Positions 1 to 6,741 of a stretch of DNA of 12,179 bases are shown one piece after another. Positions within the stretch are counted from its first letter, which is position 1, and the number at the start of each line of letters is the position of its first letter. Source of the DNA: Bacteroidaceae bacterium (lineage in GTDB: Bacteria > Bacteroidota > Bacteroidia > Bacteroidales > Bacteroidaceae); the NCBI GenBank assembly GCA_017472905.1, contig JAFUNW010000269.1, forward strand, positions 1-12,179, in the 5' to 3' direction. The position numbers were made by a program, and so were the translations under genes. The notes under the pieces were generated by a model. That model did not search any database. It had not been told where the DNA came from and saw only the letters and a program-made list of their open reading frames with translations.

Positions 1-263
1 CTCTTGCCGGATGGAATGAAGAGATGGAATATTGTACTGCAACCGGATTGCATCCGGAAGCTGAAAAGTCTGTGGTTATCAATGCTACAGATAATAAAGA
101 GGGAGGAAGTAAATTTTACGTAACTTTGCAGCTATGGAAAAAAGGTGATAAAGCTTTTACGAAGAAGGAATTGAATCCAGTGAAGAAAATTCAGATTTTA
201 TCGGACGGTACAATGGCTTGTGTTACTTTGTCGAATGGTGAAACAAAATATGTTCTCTTTTAA
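1..263 (+). CDS. C-terminal fragment of an unidentified protein (5' end outside window)
   Basis: The reading frame is open from the first base. Codons before the first in-frame ATG at 24 read LAGWNEE and continue smoothly into the rest, so the ATG is probably internal and the gene begins left of the window. About 87 residues are visible. They alternate hydrophobic and polar residues in short strands, end in a compact Gly/Asp turn pattern (LSDGTMACVTLSNGETKYVLF), and contain no catalytic motif I recognise. This fits a C-terminal beta-sandwich or jelly-roll domain of a larger secreted enzyme, such as a polysaccharide lyase or glycosidase, but that is inference only. The alpha/beta hydrolase gene starts 18 bases after the stop on the same strand with no terminator between, so the two are probably co-transcribed. 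Family unknown. Confidence 0.7.
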   Translation, partial: LAGWNEEMEYCTATGLHPEAEKSVVINATDNKEGGSKFYVTLQLWKKGDKAFTKKELNPVKKIQILSDGTMACVTLSNGETKYVLF

Positions 264-281
264 TTGACACTAGAATAAATT

Positions 282-1430
282 ATGTTCAAGAGATTCTTCT
301 CTTTTGTTTGTTTTCTTTGGATAGCCGGTATATCATCGGCGCAGCATACTGCTTACGAAATAAAGAAAGATATGCCTCTTTTTTTAGATAGTTTGAAAAA
401 AGAGTTGGTCTATCCGATGGCTTGGGAAAACAGTTCCATTAAGAAATTCAAAAAATGGCGTTCTCAAGCACGAGAACTTGTTTTTGATGCTATGCTTGCT
501 CCTCCTCCCAAATCAACGGATTATGGGATGAAAATCGTTGAAACCGAGCAACGCGATGGATACGCTGCTCATAAAATAGAGTTTAATTTAACGAACTATT
601 CTCGTGTACCGGCCTATTTGCTTGTACCTGAAGGAGAAGGTCCGTTTCCGGCTGTTGTTTTACTTCATGATCATGGGGCACATTTTTCTATTGGTAAAGA
701 AAAGATGATTCGACCGTTTGGGGTTGATTCAACCATTGTAGTCGATGCTGATAAATGGGTACACCAATGTTATGACGATCAATATGTCGGTGATTATTTA
801 GCTTCTCAAGGTTATGTTGTCATCTCCATTGATGCACTCTTTTGGGGTGAACGCGGACGAAAGGAAGGTATTCGTTACGATAGTCAGCAGGCTTTGGCTT
901 GTACTTTTGAAATGTTGGGACGTAGTTGGAGTGGATGGGTTTCTTATGAAGACATCTATACGACCGAATTTCTTTCTTCCCTACCTCAAGTAGATTCAAA
1001 ACGTATCGGTTGCATGGGATTTTCGATGGGAGGGTATCGTGCCTGGATGCTTGCTGCACTCTCTGACCGAATCAAAGCAGGGGCAGCTGTTTGTTGGATG
1101 GTTACTACCGACTATCAGTTACATTGGAATTATCGTGGAGGAAAGGGAGGTTCTGATTTTGCTAACACTCTTCCCGGAATTCGCCGCTATCTCGACTATC
1201 CGCATATAGCTTCCATTGCTTGTCCGAAACCGATGTTATTTTTTAATGGAAAGAAAGATAAACTTTTTCCGGTTGTATCTGTGGAAAAGGCTTATGCCGA
1301 AATGCGTCAAGTATGGGAGAGTCAAAAAGCCGGAGATAAACTAATTACCAAATTGTGGGATTTACCTCACTTTTGTAACAAGGATGTTCAGCGCGAAGTT
1401 CTCCATTTTTTTAATAGTGAATTGAAATAA
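282..1430 (+). CDS. Secreted alpha/beta hydrolase (dienelactone hydrolase / acetyl-esterase-like, Abhydrolase_7 type)
   Basis: The protein has 382 residues. An N-terminal signal peptide (MFKRFF, hydrophobic core, likely cleavage after SSA at residue 20) sends it to the periplasm or outside. The core is an alpha/beta hydrolase fold: an early strand-turn VVLLHDHGAHF near residue 125-135 (oxyanion region), the nucleophile elbow CMGFSMGG with Ser248, an acidic residue in NGKKDKLFP (Asp326), and the catalytic histidine in LPHF (His363). The triad is complete and in the usual order. Size and the HDHG segment resemble the Bacteroidota Abhydrolase_7 and acetyl-xylan-esterase-like group, whose members are usually annotated as dienelactone hydrolase family. 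The substrate is probably an ester on a plant or host glycan, but that is inferred from family and neighbourhood and not shown. It follows the truncated upstream gene by 18 bases and is closed by the strong hairpin just downstream. ATG at 282 is chosen because it directly precedes the signal peptide. Confidence 0.85.
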   Translation: MFKRFFSFVCFLWIAGISSAQHTAYEIKKDMPLFLDSLKKELVYPMAWENSSIKKFKKWRSQARELVFDAMLAPPPKSTDYGMKIVETEQRDGYAAHKIEFNLTNYSRVPAYLLVPEGEGPFPAVVLLHDHGAHFSIGKEKMIRPFGVDSTIVVDADKWVHQCYDDQYVGDYLASQGYVVISIDALFWGERGRKEGIRYDSQQALACTFEMLGRSWSGWVSYEDIYTTEFLSSLPQVDSKRIGCMGFSMGGYRAWMLAALSDRIKAGAAVCWMVTTDYQLHWNYRGGKGGSDFANTLPGIRRYLDYPHIASIACPKPMLFFNGKKDKLFPVVSVEKAYAEMRQVWESQKAGDKLITKLWDLPHFCNKDVQREVLHFFNSELK

Positions 1431-1432
1431 AT

Positions 1433-1477
1433 AAAAAACAACTCCGCCATGAAGTATCAATGGCGGAGTTGTTTTTT
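1433..1477. terminator. Bidirectional intrinsic terminator between convergent genes
   Basis: This is a perfect 18-bp inverted repeat: AAAAAACAACTCCGCCAT at 1433-1450, a 9-base loop, and the exact reverse complement at 1460-1477. The GC-rich centre (CTCCGCC/GGCGGAG) is flanked by an A6/T6 pair, so a U-run follows the stem core in either direction. It begins 3 bases after the hydrolase stop and ends 5 bases before the GH97 stop, and so can end both transcripts. Confidence 0.93.
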
Positions 1478-1482
1478 ACTAG

Positions 1483-3435
1483 TTATTGTGTCACAATTAC
1501 TCCTCCTTGGGGGGCTATTTGCAGCGTAACGATGCTGTTTTTCTTTTTAAGTTTCAACTCTTTCTTTTGTGGAGTCAATGTTTTTGGTTCATCATCATAG
1601 ATGATAACTTTGCTTCCAGGGTTGAACATAGATAGATCTGCTTTCAATTTTAACGGTTCTTTCGTTGCATTGATACCTACTACATACCATGTGTCGGCAT
1701 GTCGGCGTGCCAATATGCAATATTTTCCGGGATATCCGTCAATAAAGCGTGTTTCGTCCCAAGTAGTCGGTACTTGTTTCATAAATTCCAAGTCAATGGT
1801 CGGTGCATCTGTCAGGTTATTGGGAGCAAGTGCAAAGTTTTGTATTGGATTTTGGTACAAAACGGCTGTAGCCAGCTGGAATACATCAGTTGTGCGGCGA
1901 ATGCGTCCTCCGTCATTGGTGCGGTTATGACGTTTGTTAAGCAATGTACCTCCGAATTCCATGCTGCCGACTGTGTTGCGGATAAATGGATGCAGACAGG
2001 CGTTGAATGCTTCGTTGTCGTTGGCTTCTTGGGTGAATATAAGGTTTTCCGAAGCCAAAACCGCTTCACTTCCTACGTAGTTGGGATACATGCGTTCCCA
2101 TCCGCGTGGAAGAGTACAACCGTGAAAGATAATCATCAATCCGTAATCGTTTGCATCGCTGAGAATGTCTTCGTAAACTTTCATCATCTCTTGTTTATCG
2201 CTACCAAAGAAATCTACTTTCAAACCTTTGACTCCCATTTTCTTCAACCATTTCATCTCCTCTTTGCGGGCAATGGAGGTGTTCATACGTTGACGAGGGC
2301 CTTGCGGAGCATCGTTCCAATATCCGTTGGAGTTGTACCACATGAATACGTCTATTCCTTTGGATTGTGCCAAACGAATCAATTCTTCTACTCGTTTATA
2401 TCCTATTTGTTTATCCCACAATCCGTCTATAAGAATGTATTCCCATCCCATAGCTACGGCCAGTTCGATGTATGCTTTGGTGTCTTCGTAATTGACAGCA
2501 TTGTCTTGCCACATAATCCAAGGCCAAACAGAGCGTCCGTATTTATACTCTTGTGAGGCTTCGTAAAGTGGTTTCACTACATCGAAAGCTACAGTGGTTT
2601 CAACAATGGGTTTTAGGTTGTCGCCTACGGTCAGCGTACGCCAAGGTGTTTCTCCCGGCAGACTGATACCCGGTGTAGAACTTCCTAATCCGTTCATTTC
2701 ACCATCGTGAGGAAATTCGATAAAGTATTTTCCATCGGTGGTTCCTTCACTCAAGTGTGAAGCACAATAAAGGCTGCTTACTCCTGTTTCGCTGACCAAT
2801 ATCCATCCGTTTTCTCCTACATGAAATAAGCATGGGAACGTATATCCACATCCGTTAGATGTTTTTTCTCCCATAGGAGCATCCGGTTTATATGGCTCTT
2901 CGTAACTTGGTTTTGTACGCATCCATCCGGTCATAGGCAAAGCTTGTTCGCAGAGGAAAGTAGTTGTGTTTGATGGAAAGTCGAATCCGGTAGCTTCGCT
3001 TTTGATTACGCAGCTTCGAGTATCACCGAACGATTTCGGGAATACGTATTTAAAGGCTACATCGTTGTTGCTTATGCGGAAAACTACATTAACCGAACGT
3101 TTTTGAGGATTGGTCAATGTACAGGTTACTTCATTGGCTTGGTAATGTACATGACTCGTTTTGATTGTTTTCAAAGAATAGCAATCTTCCACTTGAGTCT
3201 GTTCTCCGCTGCTTAATGTCATGTTTTTACTGAAGTCACCCACATTGGTTATCAATCCCAAGGGAGATTTTTCAACCATTGTTGTTCCTTTGTAACTAAC
3301 CGAATAGGTTGGTACTCCTTCTTTGTCACTGATTGTTACTTGCAGATTACCGTCAGGTCCTGCAATTTTTACTTCTTCGGCTTTTGCTATGTTCATGGTT
3401 AATAGCGAAAGAGCCAATAATAATGTTTTTCTCAT
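1483..3435 (-). CDS. Glycoside hydrolase family 97, probable retaining alpha-galactosidase branch
   Basis: The 650-residue exported enzyme has a signal peptide cleaved after AKA at residue 19. It shows the GH97 order: an N-terminal beta-sandwich (about 20-290, beginning with the typical PDGNLQVTISDKEG strand), a catalytic (beta/alpha)8 barrel (about 295-560, with WPWIMWQDN, YILIDGLWD, FMWYNSNGYW, GLKVDFFGSD, IIFHGC) and a C-terminal beta domain. GH97 contains inverting alpha-glucosidases (SusB) and retaining alpha-galactosidases (BT1871 type). In the latter the nucleophile is an Asp that SusB lacks. Here Asp408 in KVDFFGSD sits at that place, and Glu463 in the PNYVGSEAVLASENL region matches the acid/base; the spacing of 55 residues equals the Asp415/Glu470 pair I recall for BT1871. 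I therefore favour removal of terminal alpha-galactose from oligosaccharides in the periplasm. Substrate not proven. The gene is transcribed alone, with a terminator on each side. Confidence 0.9.
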   Translation of the reverse strand: MRKTLLLALSLLTMNIAKAEEVKIAGPDGNLQVTISDKEGVPTYSVSYKGTTMVEKSPLGLITNVGDFSKNMTLSSGEQTQVEDCYSLKTIKTSHVHYQANEVTCTLTNPQKRSVNVVFRISNNDVAFKYVFPKSFGDTRSCVIKSEATGFDFPSNTTTFLCEQALPMTGWMRTKPSYEEPYKPDAPMGEKTSNGCGYTFPCLFHVGENGWILVSETGVSSLYCASHLSEGTTDGKYFIEFPHDGEMNGLGSSTPGISLPGETPWRTLTVGDNLKPIVETTVAFDVVKPLYEASQEYKYGRSVWPWIMWQDNAVNYEDTKAYIELAVAMGWEYILIDGLWDKQIGYKRVEELIRLAQSKGIDVFMWYNSNGYWNDAPQGPRQRMNTSIARKEEMKWLKKMGVKGLKVDFFGSDKQEMMKVYEDILSDANDYGLMIIFHGCTLPRGWERMYPNYVGSEAVLASENLIFTQEANDNEAFNACLHPFIRNTVGSMEFGGTLLNKRHNRTNDGGRIRRTTDVFQLATAVLYQNPIQNFALAPNNLTDAPTIDLEFMKQVPTTWDETRFIDGYPGKYCILARRHADTWYVVGINATKEPLKLKADLSMFNPGSKVIIYDDEPKTLTPQKKELKLKKKNSIVTLQIAPQGGVIVTQ

Positions 3436-3509
3436 AAAATTTATAATAGCTATTTAGTTTTCGAGGTATTAAATTACAGCATTTTCTTTGCCGCATGTAT
3501 GTAACACCG

Positions 3510-3517
3510 CAAAGATA
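3510..3517 (-). promoter_or_regulatory. Probable -7 element of the GH97 promoter
   Basis: On the minus strand the sequence reads TATCTTTG, an exact match to the Bacteroides -7 consensus TAnnTTTG. It would place the transcript start about 65-70 bases before the GH97 ATG. No clear TTTG -33 box is seen at 19-21 bases upstream, where there is only a T-rich run, so this may need an activator. It lies between the rubredoxin terminator and the GH97 start. Confidence 0.55.
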
Positions 3518-3570
3518 TGGATTATTCTTTAAAAAAGAGGGAAATATAGGAAAGAAAATAGAAAAAGAAA

Positions 3571-3614
3571 ATAAGCGGAAAGCCTTTTAAAAAAATAGAG
3601 AGGTTTCCGCTTAT
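3571..3614 (-). terminator. Intrinsic terminator after the rubredoxin gene
   Basis: An 11-bp inverted repeat has arms ATAAGCGGAAA (3571-3581) and TTTCCGCTTAT (3604-3614). The stem can be extended by CCT/AGG (3583-3585 with 3601-3603) past a bulged G. Read on the minus strand, the stem is followed by a long T-rich stretch (TTTTCTTTTTC). It starts 9 bases beyond the rubredoxin stop and separates rubredoxin from GH97 transcription. Confidence 0.8.
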
Positions 3615-3622
3615 AAAATTGT

Positions 3623-3787
3623 TTACTCTGTTACTGGTTCAAAAGCATCTTTTCCCAAACCACAGATGGGACAAACCCAATCTTCAGGAATATCTTCAAA
3701 TGCTGTTCCTGGTAAAATACCACCTTCAGGGTCACCTACTTCAGGATCATAAATCCAACTACAAGCAGTACAAATATACTTTTTCAT
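3623..3787 (-). CDS. Rubredoxin
   Basis: Translation of the minus strand gives 54 residues beginning MKKYICTACSWIYDPEVGDP and ending in GKDAFEPVTE. The two iron-binding knuckles are present as C6-x2-C9 and C39-P-x-C42-G, with the classic YDPEVGDPEGGILPGT link and the DIPEDWVCPICG motif. Length matches ordinary small rubredoxins (about 52-55). The protein carries one electron on a mononuclear Fe(Cys)4 centre in the cytoplasm. In anaerobes the partners are commonly rubrerythrin or other peroxide- and oxygen-reducing enzymes, but none is encoded here. The first knuckle has Ser10-Trp11 where Gly-Tyr is most frequent. The gene stands alone: 154 bases separate it from the DUF3108 gene upstream, and a terminator follows it. 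The start is fixed by the MKKY beginning typical of the family. Confidence 0.97.
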   Translation of the reverse strand: MKKYICTACSWIYDPEVGDPEGGILPGTAFEDIPEDWVCPICGLGKDAFEPVTE

Positions 3788-3848
3788 ACAAAATTGTTTT
3801 ATGTGATTATTGATGTTGATAGAATTACTTTTCTATATTTATTATGAA

Positions 3849-3861
3849 ACGTTTTAAACGT
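3849..3861. promoter_or_regulatory. Small palindrome upstream of rubredoxin (possible operator)
   Basis: ACGTTT and AAACGT flank a single T, making a 13-base palindrome about 62 bases before the rubredoxin start codon, a likely promoter location. No TAnnTTTG box is visible nearby in the rubredoxin direction. A regulator-binding role is inference from symmetry and position only; AT-rich DNA can give such symmetry by chance. Confidence 0.3.
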
Positions 3862-3914
3862 GAAAATGTTTTTTAGTAAATAATAAAAGTAACAATTTCT
3901 TTTAAAAAATCAAT

Positions 3915-3938
3915 TTATACGATTTTAAAATTGTATAA
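3915..3938. repeat. 24-base AT-rich inverted repeat after the DUF3108 gene
   Basis: Twelve bases on each side of the 3926/3927 junction are complementary with a single mismatch (G3921 with T3932, a wobble pair in the plus-strand RNA). It starts 4 bases past the DUF3108 stop. Read on the minus strand it is followed by ATTGATTTTTT. It may be a weak terminator for the three-gene operon, or a binding site in the rubredoxin upstream region. The stem is almost wholly A/T, so termination strength is doubtful. Confidence 0.45.
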
Positions 3939-3941
3939 TAT

Positions 3942-4760
3942 TTATTTTACAATGGAAGTAAGCGGATGACGATTTCCTTTAATATTTTTCAAAAAAGCTT
4001 TGGCCGATCCGAAGTTGAGATATAAATCTAATCGGACGGGTAAATGGTTTGCATCATCTGTTATATAAAATGTGATTACTTCTTTTTCTTTTCCTTTCTT
4101 GGTATATTCAACCAATGAAAAGACTAGGCAACGATAAACTGTTTCATTTTCATCTTCTGCTTCAAAGTTCTTTTTTCCACGATAAATCAAAGTTTGCTTT
4201 TCTACTTTGCGTCCGGTAGCCATTTGGAAATTAATGTGTTGTCCTACTTTGTAGCTTGTTGGATCGAACGAACGTGCTCTTTGTAGAATACTGAGCATGT
4301 CATAGATACATTCATGCATTGTAGTGTCCGTTCTAGTTATGCTTCCATCTTTGTGTAAACGGCGTTGGTGTGCATGGCTTTTTTCTTCAGAATATTTGAA
4401 CCAAGCTTCGTCTACAGTATATCGTTTTCCTTCTTCTGCTCCTTTACGGAAATAGATAGGTTCCATGCGGGTTGTCATGCGACTGACAAGTGTATCACGC
4501 ATTTTAAAGAAAAAATCAGCTCGTTTACTACTTGTGGCGATTAATGAAGTTTGATATCCTGGTTGATTATTTTCTACTAGAATACTGTCCGTAGAGAGAG
4601 TTGCTGTTCCGGCTTTTACCCATACAAATTTCCAGTTGAAGAACATTTCATACTCCAACAATTCTCCTCCTTTAAAAGCATTATTTACAGCTGGACATTG
4701 TGCTTGTAAGCTAATCATGGTGCACCATAATAAACTAGCAATCCATACGATTCTTTTCAT
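3942..4760 (-). CDS. DUF3108-family exported protein
   Basis: The protein has 272 residues with a signal peptide (MKRIVWIASLLWCTMISLQA, likely cleavage after residue 20). The Cys22 just after it is preceded by Gln and is not a good lipobox, so a soluble periplasmic form is more likely than a lipoprotein. The mature part starts with FKGGELLEYEMFFNWKFVWVKAGTATL, the usual opening of DUF3108 proteins, and continues with alternating beta strands that suggest a beta-sandwich or barrel-like fold, ending in ITDDANHLPVRLDLYLNFGSAKAFLKN. The biochemical role of the family is unknown to me; no catalytic motif is seen. It is the last gene of a minus-strand operon, 24 bases after the Ig-like lipoprotein gene, which implies a shared envelope function. 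Confidence 0.87.
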   Translation of the reverse strand: MKRIVWIASLLWCTMISLQAQCPAVNNAFKGGELLEYEMFFNWKFVWVKAGTATLSTDSILVENNQPGYQTSLIATSSKRADFFFKMRDTLVSRMTTRMEPIYFRKGAEEGKRYTVDEAWFKYSEEKSHAHQRRLHKDGSITRTDTTMHECIYDMLSILQRARSFDPTSYKVGQHINFQMATGRKVEKQTLIYRGKKNFEAEDENETVYRCLVFSLVEYTKKGKEKEVITFYITDDANHLPVRLDLYLNFGSAKAFLKNIKGNRHPLTSIVK

Positions 4761-4784
4761 ATAAGTTTTTTCCTTTCTCTATAT

Positions 4785-6725
4785 TTAGCGGCGTTTCATT
4801 CGCTCGCGTTCAGCATTTCGGTCTTTTATCTTTTTTTCTCCATCGGGTTTCTGTTTTGTTATTTCCAATGGTTTCTGTTTTTCCATAGGTATAGCAAAAA
4901 TATCCCAATCTTGTCTGATATCCCATAAAGCCCGTACATCTAACGATTGAGGATAATAATATACCTCTTCGGGTTGCAACTTGTCTGTATAAAGTCCGGT
5001 ATCCCATTTACCGTTTTCATTACGGTCATTTATCAAACGGGCATAATATTTTCCGGGAGTTAGAAAAAAGAAGTCGGCATGCCCGTTTTCCAATACAGTT
5101 CGTTGTATTGGCTTATCTTCTTTCAGCAGTTCGATAAATGCTCCTTTTGCTAATCCTTTTCCTTTGACATCGAATGCAAGTGTTCCATAATCATCCAATG
5201 ATCGCATTTTCAACGAATATTTTGTATCATCGGTATGCAAACCATATAATCCGACAAAACAAAGTGAATCGATTTGCAATTCATATTCTTGTTCAGGTCT
5301 CCATTCTGCCAACAAACGATATTTGCGAAGTTCACCTTCCACCGGTTCAAATATATAAGGTATATCTTGCCAAAGTGTATCCACTTTATGTTTCAAATGA
5401 ATAGCATTTTCATTATATGAAGCCAATGGTTCTTCAAACTCGAATGTTACAATCCGGTTGACATCTGTTGTTCCGGTTGGACCAACCTTGAAATTTATAA
5501 ATTTTGTGGGAGGTAATGTATCTGTTAATGGTTCTTCGCTTCGTTTGCGGCGTTTTTTTAATTCTTTCTGAAACGCTTCCATTTCTTTGTCCAATTCTTT
5601 TTGAATCATGGCACGGGTCTTTTTGGAAGTCATGTAAAGCGTATCAGTTCGTGGAACTAATTGTTCCAATGTGTCTGTATATAGATAAGTCAAAGACATT
5701 TCCAGGGTATCAAGATTGTATACTGACGAATCTTTAATCCAATAATGTAGTGTGTCGTTTCGTGAGTTTTTTTCTAAAACAAATGCTTCTTTTTCATTAA
5801 AATTCAGTCCTTGGATTAAAGGTAACGAATCGCTTTTGGAAGCAAAATAGAAAGAAATTTTTTTCGGAGTCAACCGTTCATTTTTTATCAGATATTGGTT
5901 ATTCATCTCTTCTTTGAAAGCTCTGAGAATCAGGTCATCTGGTAAGAATCGTGTATAATGAACTTCTTTAATTGTGTCAATGGTCAATGAATCAATCCAA
6001 AGGGTATCCATTCTTACTGCCGGAGTATAGTCAGGAATGATTACGGAATCAAGGAAAGCAATCATTTCGCTTTTTTGGTTGAAATAATAGTTCTGGTCAC
6101 TGTCTTTTAAACCATATATTTTATATTTTCCGGGAGCTACTCCTCGAATAGAGAAACGTCCACGACTATCAGTTCGTGCAATACGTTCAAAAGGTTTACT
6201 TATAAAAGCTGTATCTGAAAGGTCGGCGTATAATCCTACTTGCATTCCTTTTATCGGTTCAAGATTTGAAGCGTCCAACACAGTTCCTCCTATGGCCATA
6301 GAGTCTATTACATCACCGGTAGAGAAAGTAAATGTAAATTGTCCCATCGGGTTACCTTCGTTGTTATCAACAATGGCATCTCCAAAGTCTAACGAATAAG
6401 TTGTATTCAACTTTATGGAGTCAAAAAGCTCTACACTCACCTTTTTCCCACTCGTTTTGATTTCAGGAACTTCGTTTTGTGGTGGAGAAATGACTACTTT
6501 TTCTGCAGCATTTTCTAGTTTGATATATTCATCGAACTCTAACTCTATTCGTTTTTTCTGATAGTTTAATGCTCCCAATGCCGGTTGGCTATGTACCATT
6601 ACGGGAGGAGTCTGATCATAAGGTCCGCCATCGGGTGAACTCATTCTAGCACAGGCTCCAACAAGCAACATTACGGATATTCCGCAAATTAGCATATAAA
6701 AAAGGGAGATTCGACTATCTTTCAT
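4785..6725 (-). CDS. Ig-like (Big_5) domain lipoprotein
   Basis: The protein has 646 residues. A lipoprotein signal ends in LLVGAC with the lipidated Cys at 25, followed by the hallmark SSPDGGPYDQTPP seen at the start of this Bacteroidota family. Residues about 38-136 form a Big_5 Ig-like domain (IELEFDEYIKL, TYSLDFGDAIVDNNEGNP, FTFSTGD). Residues 143-206 look like a carboxypeptidase-regulatory or SpaA-type sandwich (IGGTVLDASNLEPIKG, GRFSIRGVAPGKYKIYGLKD). A highly charged helix near 366-398 could be a coiled coil. A second Ig-like segment spans about 408-510, and a C-terminal sandwich of about 513-615 contains DRNENGKWDTG (567-577), reminiscent of a Ca-binding loop. The Lys/Arg/Glu-rich tail is probably disordered. 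No acidic run follows the Cys, so a surface-export signal is not evident and a periplasm-facing anchor is plausible. The role is unknown, perhaps structural or adhesive. It lies 16 bases after the GH3 gene and 24 before DUF3108. Confidence 0.88.
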   Translation of the reverse strand: MKDSRISLFYMLICGISVMLLVGACARMSSPDGGPYDQTPPVMVHSQPALGALNYQKKRIELEFDEYIKLENAAEKVVISPPQNEVPEIKTSGKKVSVELFDSIKLNTTYSLDFGDAIVDNNEGNPMGQFTFTFSTGDVIDSMAIGGTVLDASNLEPIKGMQVGLYADLSDTAFISKPFERIARTDSRGRFSIRGVAPGKYKIYGLKDSDQNYYFNQKSEMIAFLDSVIIPDYTPAVRMDTLWIDSLTIDTIKEVHYTRFLPDDLILRAFKEEMNNQYLIKNERLTPKKISFYFASKSDSLPLIQGLNFNEKEAFVLEKNSRNDTLHYWIKDSSVYNLDTLEMSLTYLYTDTLEQLVPRTDTLYMTSKKTRAMIQKELDKEMEAFQKELKKRRKRSEEPLTDTLPPTKFINFKVGPTGTTDVNRIVTFEFEEPLASYNENAIHLKHKVDTLWQDIPYIFEPVEGELRKYRLLAEWRPEQEYELQIDSLCFVGLYGLHTDDTKYSLKMRSLDDYGTLAFDVKGKGLAKGAFIELLKEDKPIQRTVLENGHADFFFLTPGKYYARLINDRNENGKWDTGLYTDKLQPEEVYYYPQSLDVRALWDIRQDWDIFAIPMEKQKPLEITKQKPDGEKKIKDRNAERERMKRR

Positions 6726-6741
6726 TGTTCGTTGATATTTA

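Noticed and set aside
1699..2556. Long plus-strand open frame of 285 codons inside the GH97 gene
   Set aside because: It is antisense to a clear GH97 protein, has no recognisable domain, and its composition is what the complement of a coding strand gives.
3619..3813. Plus-strand open frame of 64 codons across the rubredoxin region
   Set aside because: The opposite strand encodes an unmistakable rubredoxin with all four cysteines, and the plus-strand product resembles nothing.
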